Origin: Diplosphaera chodatii
Lineage: Eukaryota > Chlorophyta > Trebouxiophyceae > Prasiolales > Stichococcaceae
DNA length: 64,000 nucleotides
Reading direction: 5' to 3'
NCBI GenBank assembly: GCA_032358165.1
Contig: JAALGY010000057.1
Span: forward strand, 1,426,001 to 1,490,000
This document shows, piece after piece, positions 22,864 to 33,400 of the stretch. The notes under the pieces are model-generated. The model saw nothing but the letters and a program-made list of their open reading frames with translations, ran no database searches and had not been told where the DNA came from. Position 1 is the stretch's first letter; every line of letters begins with the position of its first letter. A program made the translations under genes and the position numbers.

Positions 22864-25800
22864 ATGACCAGCAGGCGCATAGAAGATCTAGAGGCTCGCC
22901 TCAGAGAGTCTCAGCAGTCACTCAGCGTCGCTCTCGCACGGGTGAGCGTGCACTCGAGCATCATGTGTACCGCGCACATGAGGTGCAGTGCTGCTTTCCC
23001 AACGCGTGTAACTTCGTAAATTCACACAGTGATATCAGATGGTTGCATTGCAGACTGAGGCGTACCGCTGCCGCGAGAGGCTGCTACTGCGAGACTATGA
23101 GGCACTGCAACTGAGGGCGCAGCAAGTGGGAATCAAGCTCCCGCACATAGCGCAGCAGCACGCGCATCGGGACGGCAGCGCCAGTGCCGCGCAACAGCCG
23201 ACTCATCAGGCAGACGCGTCGCCGCTGCAGCAGGCAGCAGGCGTGCATGACGGTGCTGGCGCTCCCCTGCCGCAGCACCTTGCGCTGACTCCCCTGGATG
23301 GCGGCCACCCACTGTGGCTCTATGTCAATGGACGCAGGGTACGTGCAAGGATGCATGTTCTGTGGGTCACATGCAGAGACACACATGCTGTATTACGCCC
23401 CCTCATCCACATTTGTGAGGGGCGAAATGTCAGCCAGCATGAGGAAGAGGAGGCAGGGTCAGTGGCATCCAATGAGGTCATGCTGCGTCGGCAGGTGCCA
23501 GGCACGCTGCTTGTGGAGGGCGACAACCTGCACTTTGTTCAGACGCATGCGCGCATCTCAGCAGGCGACTACCTGGGGCTGCGGGCGCTGCGGGTGAGGG
23601 ATGTGGCTTTGCAGGGTTGGCGCCAGCCTCCTCAGGTCCCCAGGTGTCGTGACAAACCTCAACGGACGAAAGTTGCAAGCCATGCAGGTCATCCCAGTGT
23701 CTTCACACGTCCAGGCAGAGGACCTGCCCCCGGTGCAGCAGCAGACGGCCCGGAGTTCCAGCGCGGGCGACCTGACAGAGGCGGATGCCGCTGGGGGCGG
23801 CGGTGGCAGTGGCAACGGCAGTGGCGCCAACGGCAACAGGGGCGTGCTGTCGGGCGCGGCCAGCTGGCTGGCGCAGCGTGTGCGGACCAGCAGCAGCGGT
23901 GGCGGCGACGCCGCTGACAGCCCCACAGCCCCGGCCCTCGGCTTCACAAACATGTGCTGACCTCTTGCCCACCCTGCACTGAGCAATGCTCTGCCACCAG
24001 GCTGCTGTTCGTCCAGGAAATGCTGATGTGCATGTGGTTCATTGCGACGCAACTGCAGTGGATGTGCGCATGTTCCTGTGCAGCATGACCACCATCATGC
24101 ACAGCCTGGAGGAGGACGGCAGCTCCAGCGAGGCGGATGCATCAGACGCAGAGCCGCTGGCAGACTCCCGGCAGCAGAGCGACGCCTCGCAGCCCAAAGT
24201 GGGCGGCGCCATCGCGGCCGCCGCTGCGGGCACCGTTTCTCGCAGTGCTCCTGGCAGTGGCCCGACGCCATATGCAGGCCCACACGAGTCCCCGCAGCTG
24301 CAGGTGCCCTGCTGCGGTGCTCATCACTCGACGCTTGGAGGCCATGCCTTATGTACCCCTGCTCCTCTTGCTGCAGTGCCTTGAGTGGCATTACTCGAAT
24401 GCAGGCTTGGGATGTGGCATGGGCAGACGAGCATGGCCACATGCGGCGGCTGGCCTTTGAGGCGGGGCTCCCGGCGCGTGCGTTCATAGCCAAGCAGACG
24501 CAGCGGTGGGCCGCGGCAGCAGCAACGCAGGACGCTCCACACCAGCCACTGGCACAGGCAGCTTTTGCAGGTATGGCAGCGTGACCCGACTGCTGACGAT
24601 GCCAAGCATGCTGTGGCGGCACATGCTGCCAGGCAACCGTGGCAACCGTGTACCCACGCTGTCTGACGTTTGCCATTGCGCAGCAGATGCCGCTGCTGAC
24701 GCCCGGCTGCTGCGCAGGCGCGCAGGGCGTGCAGGTGTGCGCGGGGTGCCAGGCGCCGGTGACGCTGCAGGGCATTGCAGTGCAGCGGTCGGGCGACGCG
24801 CGCTCGCTGTCGGCGCGCGTGTTCAGCGCCCTGGACCTGGAGCTGGCCGCCCCCGACCACATGCGGCCAACGGGTGACCGACTCTGCTGCTGCACCCTCT
24901 TGCCTGTGCGGTGCTCACACTGCATGCCCCGGTTTGAGGCCAGGGGTCTGGCACGCTCCCCCGGCAGGCTGCCCTTTTGAGCTGTCAGCAGATAGATGTT
25001 TCACAGCTTCAGCTGCTGGCCGTGCCCACTGGCACGGTTTGGGATATGGGTCGCTTGGTCCTGTGAATATGAGTCATGCTAGACTGACGTCCATGGCCTG
25101 CATCCTGTAGAGCTGCCCCCGCTGATGAACGAGCGGTCGGGCATCGTGTCAGAAGACGCGGCGCGTGCATTGTCAGGCGCCCTGCCGCCGCGTTTCCGCA
25201 TGTCCGGCTGGAAGCTGCTGTACAGCACCGAACGCCATGGCATCAGCTTGCAGACGCTGTACCGAAGGTAGGCACAGCCTGCGAGGCTCGGCGTGTTCAA
25301 CTTCTCCACTAAATGCCAGGTCGTACCTGAGTGTCACCATCTCTATGATTGCTGACAGGTCAATCGCCATGCCCACGCTGCTGGTCATCCGCGATATGGC
25401 GGGGTATGTGTTTGGCAGTTTTACATCAGAGGGTTGGCGGGTTGCCACACGCTTTTACGGCACTGGCGAGACCTTTGTCTTCCAACTCCAGGTGTGCTTA
25501 ATGACCATTGCCAACGACATGAAGATGTTCTGCACTGAACATCCTGCAAATCACCGTGTGACGTTTATCTGCAGCCGCATCGGGTGGCATGGCGGTGGCA
25601 GCGAGCTGTTGGTGACGAGCGCAATGATTATTTTCAGTTTGGGACGCCTGATTCGCTGGCAGTTGGCGGTGGCGGACACTTTGCTATATTCTTGCAGGTA
25701 TCGCGACAGTTGAACGTCCTTGCAACATGTGTAAACGAGTGTCCTTGCTGATTTGTGACCTGTGCTAAAACCCTCAGCAGACATGTGCATATCGCCCTGC

Positions 25801-25919
25801 AGGAGGATCTGCTGCACGGATCCTCTGGGATCAGCGCCACATTCGGCAACCCCTGCCTGGCAGGGTCCACAGAATTTGCAGTAGGCAAGCTGGAGGTGTG
25901 GGCGGTCTTGCCCACTTAG
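22864..25919 (+). CDS. TLDc-domain protein with N-terminal coiled coil
   Basis: The C-terminal TLDc domain, as in OXR1 and related proteins that regulate the V-ATPase or oxidative stress responses, is clear: FRMSGWKLLYSTERHGISLQ (about 25190-25260), LLVIRDMAGYVFGSFTSEGW with FYGTGETFVFQL (about 25380-25490), DYFQFGTPDSLAVGGGGHF (about 25626-25697), GSSGISATFGNPCLAGSTEF and LEVWAV ending at 25919. Early exons: 22864-22941 (coiled-coil start), 23054-23338, 23495-23593 and about 23688 onward. They encode a coiled coil, a region with LWLYVNGRR and LLVEGDNLHFVQ, and a Ser/Gly-rich linker. Middle exons (24000-24860) include CAGCQAPVTLQG and are only partly resolved. The role is unknown; the TLDc assignment is firm. 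Confidence 0.82.
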
Positions 25920-26227
25920 CTTGCTGCAGTATTTTGGGAAGCGCCTGTGGTAAATTGTGAAAGCCAACACATGCAGGGTGTACAGGCATGAGGTTGCACC
26001 ACAGAATGCCTCGGCAGCAACTACGCAACTTGGTTTGGGGATTGTCTGGTCGTCTGCCTGGATCAACTGATTTCAAACGGCCATAAGCATGTCGTACAAC
26101 TTCAATTGGTGCCTGCCTCATTACCCGAAACGACTGCAGATGGACGGATTGACTGACTGTACACTGCATATGTCAACTGCCGGGCATGACTAGAGCAGAC
26201 ATGGAGGAGCTCATGCGTGTGCCACCT
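25920..26227. other. Convergent 3' region, TLDc gene and FKBP
   Basis: 308 bases between facing stop codons; nothing was recognised beyond presumed 3' untranslated sequence. Confidence 0.45.
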
Positions 26228-27368
26228 CTAACTGCCACCTATGCTGAGCAGCTCTACGCGCAGCTCGATGTCCGCATCAGCTGGAATCTCCAGGTAACCC
26301 TGATGCTTGTAGGCAAGCTCTGACGGCACCAGCACCTGCAGCGCAGCCATGCGACGAGGCGTTTTACTGTGTTGGTAGAGTTGAATTGCAAATGGTGCCA
26401 AGGCTGATGACTGCAGTGGAGGCTACATGTGGAAACGAGACACACCGAGCGCTTGCCGCCAGGCTTCATGCCCAGGACTGCCACTGACAGTGCTGGTGGC
26501 GGCTTGGGGCCGCTCTGCCCTGAGAACAACCCGCCGGCTGACTCACCAGCCGTCTTCTCTATGAAGCCGACCTTCTTGCCAGCTGTGAAGCTCAGTGGCT
26601 GCATGCACATCACGACCAGTCTTCAACGCAGCGACCCTTTCCTCCTCACGTTACTGACAACAGGCATACCTCCTCAGCTGTGCGGAGTTGGTCCTACCGG
26701 AGTGTCACCTCTGCTATCGTGCGGTTGCCCCCTAGCAGCCGCGCTGATCGGCTCGATGCCACATCTATGCCCTTGAAGATGGTATCAAAATGCACCTGCA
26801 CATACGCTGTCGTCTGTTCAGGCTGTTACTTTGTGGTGCTGTTGGTGCGGATCGTATGAAACAGCCTACTGCCACCCTCAAGTGCAGCAGCATGGCAGTG
26901 CTTGCCGTGACCAGGTCGCCCTCTTTAACAGCTGTGCCGGATCCCTCCGCCAGCTCCAGCGTCTTCAGGCCACTTGGGCCTTCGCTGTAGTCCTCCGTCG
27001 CCCTTGCGCCTCGCTTCCTGAGCTCCTTCTTGAACCTGCATGTGCGCCAGACACATGCTATGACATGCCATGCCATGCCATGTGGTCGGTCGTATCAGAC
27101 AGATCAGCTCCGAGGGTACAATGACAGAGGCGTATATTCACCCTATTGCAGACGCTGGACGGCTGGCTGACATCAGAGCTGCTGCAGCTGCGCTGCTCAG
27201 CAACATGCCGCGTCGTGAGGCGGAATGTACGCAAGAGGGGCCGCTCTCGGGTGCCAATGGCTCTGCATGTTGGCATGCGCATGGTGCTGCTCTGCTGGAC
27301 ACGAAGGGGCGTCTGATCTGCCGCACCACAGGTCGCTGGGTCATAGGGTGCGACAGCATATTTGACAT
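26228..27368 (-). CDS. Thylakoid-lumen FKBP-type peptidyl-prolyl isomerase
   Basis: Immunophilin predicted to act in the chloroplast lumen. The chosen start (27368, MSNMLS) gives a Ser/Arg-rich transit peptide followed by a twin-arginine lumen signal: SRRGMLLSSAAAAALM and an ASA cleavage site. The mature part starts FKKELRKRG, then the FKBP fold: GDLVTVHFDTIFKGIDVASS, LLGGNRTIAE, GFIEKTAGESAGGLFSGQSG, ALSVAVLGMKPGGKRSV, VPSELAYKHQGYLEIPADA and IELRVELLSIGG; stop at 26228-26230. Exons lie near 27147-27368, 26880-27037, 26690-26790, 26440-26600 and 26228-26335. The frame is open upstream to 27689, but the transit peptide favours 27368. Several active-site aromatics differ from FKBP12, as is common in lumenal FKBPs, so isomerase activity is uncertain. 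The exact plant subgroup could not be fixed. Confidence 0.85.
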
Positions 27369-27850
27369 GCCAGTACGCTGATCTCTTGAGCCGTCTCGTT
27401 GAGCCGAAGCTTGCGTCCGCAGCAATGCACCTTTACAGGTTCGGACAGTGATCAACGCTGCTGCAACACAAGCACATGGACGGCAGTTTGGGGCTTGCAG
27501 CTGGTCATCTTCAGTGTTGGCCACGTCAGGCCGTGCTGTCGATTCCTCCCAGCAGTACCCTGCGTACTGCAGTAGTGCAGTTGGTCTGACAGTTGTGAAC
27601 GTCTTTCGCCTGTTCAGCAGGGAGGCGGGCCGCCCAGCGAGGCCATGTTTCTGAACCACATGACTGATGAACGGTAACACCATCGACACGCCAGGAGCAT
27701 CTGCTGATCAAGGACTGCACATGTGAAATCCGGCAGTAGACCAGTCTGCGGAGGCCAGAACTCATGCATCCCAACATGCCCACTGGCTGGCTTCTATGAA
27801 GAATGTTCGTCCGACATGACTGCTGTTCACTTTGTGTGCACACACTCCGA

Positions 27851-29781
27851 TCAGCTGCGGTTCGGTAGCGGCAGGAGCGGGAATGGCGGCGCAAATGCTG
27901 GCCGCCCCTCCCCTCTGCTGCGCTCTGTTCTATCTGCGGCATGCTCCTCGTCAGCAGCTGCACTGTTGGCGCCAGACTGGCCTGCCGCCTCTGCTGCCGT
28001 TGCTGAGGCCCCCAGCCGCCGTTCTGGCGTGCGGTGGATCATGAGACCTGTCATGAAGACGGGCAGGTACAGCAGGCTGGCACGGAACAGGCCCTTGGCG
28101 CTCGAGTTGCTGGGGTTGCGGTAGAACCGCGCCGCAGTGATCGCCATGATGCCTGTGCAGCAACCACAGTTGTTCTCAAGCACAGCCTTGCATCAGAGTC
28201 CGTCAACCGCAAGGGTCATCAGGAAATAAACCAGACGACCTGAATGATACGCTAGATGCTCAGGTAGCAAACCCAACCCGCTCGTATCATGGAGCCCCAC
28301 CTGCCATGATGCCGGCCTCGGTGGCGAACCAGGAAGAGGCGACGCCCAGCTGGTAAGCGAGGAGGCCCGCAGGCATGAGGTACAGACTGTTGCGCAGGCA
28401 GCACGCTGCGGTGCGCTTGCCGGTCGCATCCACCAGCGACATCATGCGGTACCCGCCGCGCGCATAGTCGCCGCGGCACAGCCACGCCAGCGACAGGAAG
28501 TGCGGCAGCTGCAGGACGTGCGGGACAGCACCTGGTCAGATCGGATCCATACTAAGGGGTGCACTACCCCTTCAGCTGACGATCAACCCACACCAGCGAG
28601 AACCTCTGCGGCATGGAACTAGCATGGCACTAGCATCTTTGCCGGATGCACAGTGCCTCCTGCCGGCAAGTGCTACCAAGAGGCCAGGCGCACCTGCCAG
28701 AAGTACAGCGCGGCCGCCAGCGCGGCGGCGCCTGCGTCCAGGCTGCCGCTGGCGGCGGCCCAGCCCATGAGGGGCGGTATGGCGCCCACCACCGCGCCCA
28801 CCCACGTGTTGGCCATGCTGACGGCCTTCAGCGGCGTGTACACACCAGCGTACAGCCCGATGTTGGCGGCGCCCAGCGCTGCCGTCGTCGCATTTGCCTG
28901 CATTTGCAGTGACAGTGCTGCAGGCACACGGGCCACAATCACACTTAACGGCATGGTCAGGGGGCCTGTGTGGAGACAGATATGAAGTGCTCGCTGAGCC
29001 ATTGATGGGCAGCCAGTCAGTGGCAGGCGACATGCACATGCACACACTGACGTGGCACCTTCCAGTACAGTATGCTGACGCCGCCGATGCCTGTGACCAG
29101 CGCAAAGGTGAGCGCATGCCGCGGCGTCACGCGCCCCTGCGGCAGCGGCCGGTTCCGCGTGCGCATCATGAGCGCATCCCGCTGCACCTCGTACAGCTGC
29201 ATGCGAATGTGCAGCCAGTAACATTTGAGGCACAACAGACTGCGCAAACTGGCTTCTGGTACCCAAGAGGTCCGCATCTGCAGCAGGATCGCAAATCAGG
29301 GGGAGGTAGCCTTCCCACGCTCTAGGTTGCAGTGTTCAGAACACTACACCTGATTGAGCGTGTTTGCTGACGCTGCCGCTCCCATTGTGCCAAGCGCTGT
29401 CCACGCGAGCTTGCTCCAATCGACGCGCTCATCACTACCAGCCACGAACCCCGCGGCAGAGCTGGCCACCACCAGTGCGCTGAGCCTGAACTTGCTGAGC
29501 TGCTTCCAGTTGCGCAGCAGCTCTGCCGCTCGCTGATGCACTGTGACAAAGCACGAGACGTGTCAGGACGCGCAAGCTTAACTTTTACTAGCTCGTCAAA
29601 GGAGCTCAATTCAGAAGCGCTTGGTTTGCTCACCTGACGCAGTTGCTGCCGGGCTGATGCCTGAATGCACCACAGCCTGCTCTGCAGCTACGTACAGCCG
29701 AGCGCTGGCAGGAACATGTGCAGACTGCCGCTGCAGGAGCTGCATTGCTGCGCTGAACAGCTGCCGCTGTTGCGCCGGCAT
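27851..29781 (-). CDS. COX10: Protoheme IX farnesyltransferase COX10 (heme O synthase)
   Basis: Inner mitochondrial membrane prenyltransferase that makes heme O for cytochrome c oxidase assembly. Six exons (minus) close in frame to 396 residues: 29781-29634, 29540-29350, 29196-29059, 28897-28694, 28508-28301 and 28152-27851. Exon 1 looks like a mitochondrial presequence. The UbiA-type first motif is seen as [23 protein letters not shown]; later helices include [14 protein letters not shown] and [15 protein letters not shown], then [20 protein letters not shown] with the second Asp motif and a GKRTAA tail motif. The C-terminus carries a hydrophilic extension after [10 protein letters not shown]. 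At the exon 5/6 join the protein reads AGIMAGIMAI, a small tandem duplication. Divergent from TOC75. Confidence 0.93.
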
Positions 29782-30432
29782 GGCAGGAGCGGGGTACCCA
29801 CCGCTAGGTGGTGCACGAATGGGAGCTGCAGCGGCTTTGCCAACGAGGTGTGTCCAGTCTGATTGCTGCCTGATTCAACTTGCTGGTCAGCTTCCAAACG
29901 TGGGCATTCAGGAGGAATCACAGCGCAGCGCGGCACCCGAAGCCCGGTCATTCATGCACTGCCATCCCTGCCTGTGCACACATTGCAGCCTGTCCATCTG
30001 AGCTATGTTGCCATAAGCTGTACAACTTGTGTGGTAAGGGCTGGCGACGAGGCACCTCGGTGACGTTTTCAGCAAGGCAGCACGGTGGATTTTGCGGCTT
30101 TCGACAGGCGTGGTGCGGCGATGTCCTGTGTCTGCTGAGCTGATTTGACGATGCTTCTGAGAGCATTGACAACTTTAATCAATGCGTCACGGCGAGCTTG
30201 AGTGCACGAGCATGTTGCCATGTTCCCGGGCTGATGCTACTCTCAGCGACCCTTGAATGTGGGGTGAGATTACCCTCTGGCACGGGGCCCACCACCTTAT
30301 TGGCTGCTGCATCGGGACACCAAACTGATCAGAATGCGTCGCAGAACACAGCGTCTCCAAAGCAGCGTTGGCTTCTTACTGCTGTATAGAATGGATCAGA
30401 GAGTGAGTCCGTAGCGTGACGGGCGTATCAAA
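29782..30432. promoter_or_regulatory. Divergent upstream region of COX10 and TOC75
   Basis: 651 bases between a mitochondrial-protein gene and a plastid-import gene transcribed apart. No coding signal; no specific promoter motif could be assigned. Confidence 0.45.
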
Positions 30433-33400
30433 GTGGTCTTATCATACTCTTGCTGTCTGACGGCTCATGCTTCCGTGAACTCTGGAAGTGGGCCACAAAG
30501 CATGACCGCGCTGATGCGTAGCACGCAGTCGACGCTCGACTGTCGTGCACAGTCGTGCACTCCATGCAGCAGGTTTAGAATAGATCAGCCTGTCACAGTC
30601 AGACTGCAGCAGCGCAGACGAGGCAGCCATCGAGCCTTGACGAGGGCTGCTGCCTCTGGCAACAGCAGCAGCGGCAGTGACAGGAGGCACGTCAGCAGTC
30701 GGCAGCCCGTGCTTCCAACGATCGCTCAAGTTGGTGCCCTGTGCACGGCAGCAGCGGCAGTGCAAGCAGTAGCGCCGGCTCTTCAGGGTGCGGCTGAATT
30801 GAGGCGACTGCACAACATCAGACCTGCTGTGGCAGCGTGACAACACACGACGTCGACCCCATTCAGCAACGCTGCGCTCGCTCACGTGCAGGCCCGGGCG
30901 GTGGCGGGGCAGGCTTTGGCGGCGGCGGTGGCGGGGGCGGCGGCGGCGGCGGCTGGTTCCGCCGCTTCCTGGGCCTCGCGCCTGCATGGGCGGAGGAGGA
31001 GGGGGCAGATGAGGAGGAGGAGGAGGTAGAAGAGGAGGAGGAGGAGGTAGAAGATGAGGAGGCTGGGGAGGAGTACGAGGTGGAGGAGCCCGATGAGGAT
31101 GCCGAGGTACTTTTCCGAATGGCGCCGCCAACCTTCATAACCTTGGTTGTCCCACGAGCACTCACGCGTTGACTGGCATACCACCTCTCAGCCAGGGAGG
31201 TCAAGTTGCTCACCGAATGGCCTACTATGGTCAGCTGTACTCCAAAGGCATGATTAGGACATGCACAAGTATGTGCCAAGCAGGAGGGCGATGAGGAGGA
31301 CGAGGAGGAGGAGGCGGAGGAGGAGCAGACGGACGACGAGGACCTGCCGGACCCCACCTCCAACAAGTTCTTCGTGCAGGAGATCCGCGTGCATGGCCTG
31401 CCGGTTGGGAAGGGCATCCCCACGCAGGTGTGCAAGTTGCCTCCGCACTTGGGAGCATCTCCAAGCCCAGGACCCGACTGCCTTCTAGACAGTCAAGAGT
31501 CATTGACCTGACCCCCAACAGATCCTTTGCTGTGGCCGTGCTCAGCATGCGGCGCTGAAACTGGGGCTGATGTGAGCTTCTCAATCCCAACACAGGAGGA
31601 CCTGTTCGCTGGCCTGAAGTGCCAGCCAGGCTTTGTGTGCACACGGCAGGAGCTGTCAGACGACCTGCGACAGCTGTTCCAGTGAGTGCTGAGTGTTTAA
31701 ACATTGGCATGTATGTCAACTATCCGTTGCTGGTCAACCCAGCGTGTGCCTGTGTCAAGTGCGCTTGATCCTCTGGCCTTCCCAACCTGTGTTGCCCCGT
31801 GCACCGCAGGATGCAACTGTTCGACAAGGTGGATGGCAAGGTGACCCCTGGCAGGGGCCGCAAGCGCATCCTGGACTTCTACTTGAAGACCTCGACATAC
31901 CCGGAGATCAAGAGCTTCAGCGTGAAGGGGTCCACACTGCTGCCGCCAGAGGTGCTGCAGCAAAGCAGAGTCGCGCCTGACTTCCCAGCATGTCAGATTG
32001 CATGTTGCTGTCTCGGAAGCATACTCGGCATCTCGTTTCATCAGAAGATGAGCGCATAGCAACCAATCAGGCTGGCACAACCGGGTTGGTAGCTTGTCTG
32101 AACCCTCTGGTGTGTGTTGACGTAGGTGGTGGACCGAGTCATGAAGGAAAAGAAGGCAGGACCCACCACGTTTGAGGCGTTGGGCCAGGTCAAGCAAATC
32201 GTCGAGGGCTGGTGCGCTGATTCTAATGAGCTATGCAGATTCAGATTAGCTCCCTGTTGCTGCAAGTATATCCTGCGCAAGTGTCATGGCCGATGATGAC
32301 TGCTTATACCTGGTAAGTTGCTGATCCCTGATGGAGCAACATTAGCGTTGTACACTGAGGCCACCATCCTGTTGTGACTTTCTCACATGGAGCCATGTCG
32401 ACATGCACTAGACCACTACAAGAGTTGTAAGAGCATTGTAATCTGCAGCAGCTCAGCAAATGCATTGACCACCTCCTGTGCAGGTACAACGACCGTGGCT
32501 ATGCATGGTCGTATGTCACCTCGTTCGAGGGGCTGGACCGTGGCGAGGTCACCGCCAACATCAACGAGTCGAAGGCGAGCGATGCCTCTGTCTTCGGGCG
32601 ACACCAGCGCTGCCTTGCGACTCTGAACCCACATACCGTACACGTGCCTGCCCCCATGAATGTGCACTGTGGACATTGGAGGGGCCTGCTCTCAGATCCT
32701 GGCAACACGTGCGTCAGGTGGCGACGGTGTCGGTGGTGTACATGGACGATGAGGGTCAGCCGACCAAGACGGGCGGCGTCATCCCGCAGTCCACCATCAT
32801 GCGGGAGCTGCACATCAAGGTGGGCAGCTGGCTGGTGCTGTGCAGTCTTTGTCAGCGTGCTGTTTGCATGTGTGTTGCTGCGATGCAGACCTGCACAAGG
32901 CAAGCAAATGAGTCAACAGGCGCTTCCACGCCGGCATGCCCAACATTCCACCCCTGTTGTTGCAGCCGGGCATGATCTACAACCTCGAGGATGGCCGCAA
33001 GGCGCTACGCGATGTGTTTGCATTGCAGCTTTTTGACAATGTGCAGGTGAACCACATAAGCTCTGGCATGCGCCCTCGTGCACACTGTGCCTGCAGGAAT
33101 GTTATGAGGCACGGGCGCATACTGATGGCAGTGTGCACCGCCCAGGTGCTCCCACGTCAGCGTCAGACAGACGAGAGCAAGATAGATGTCGAGGTCATGG
33201 TCAAAGAGCGGCCAATGCAGACGTCAGAGGTGGAGTGCGAATGGAGTATCGCACCCAATGACAGCGGCCGCCCGTCCTTGGTCAATGTCATCCCAGGTGT
33301 GAGGGCATCCTCGGCCTTCTAAGCGCATGTGCTGAGCTTCTCCTCCTAAGCATCGTTGCCCACTGGCATAGCTGTGCTGGATGCTGAGCGCCAGTTGCAA

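Noticed and set aside
27301..27315. A GAAGGGGC string resembling the tail of the repeat motif
   Set aside because: It lies in the FKBP coding exon and lacks the GTCAA half, so it is best explained by chance.
27369..27689. Upstream extension of the FKBP reading frame to 27689
   Set aside because: The extra residues have no targeting or conserved character, whereas starting at 27368 gives a normal bipartite lumen-targeting sequence.
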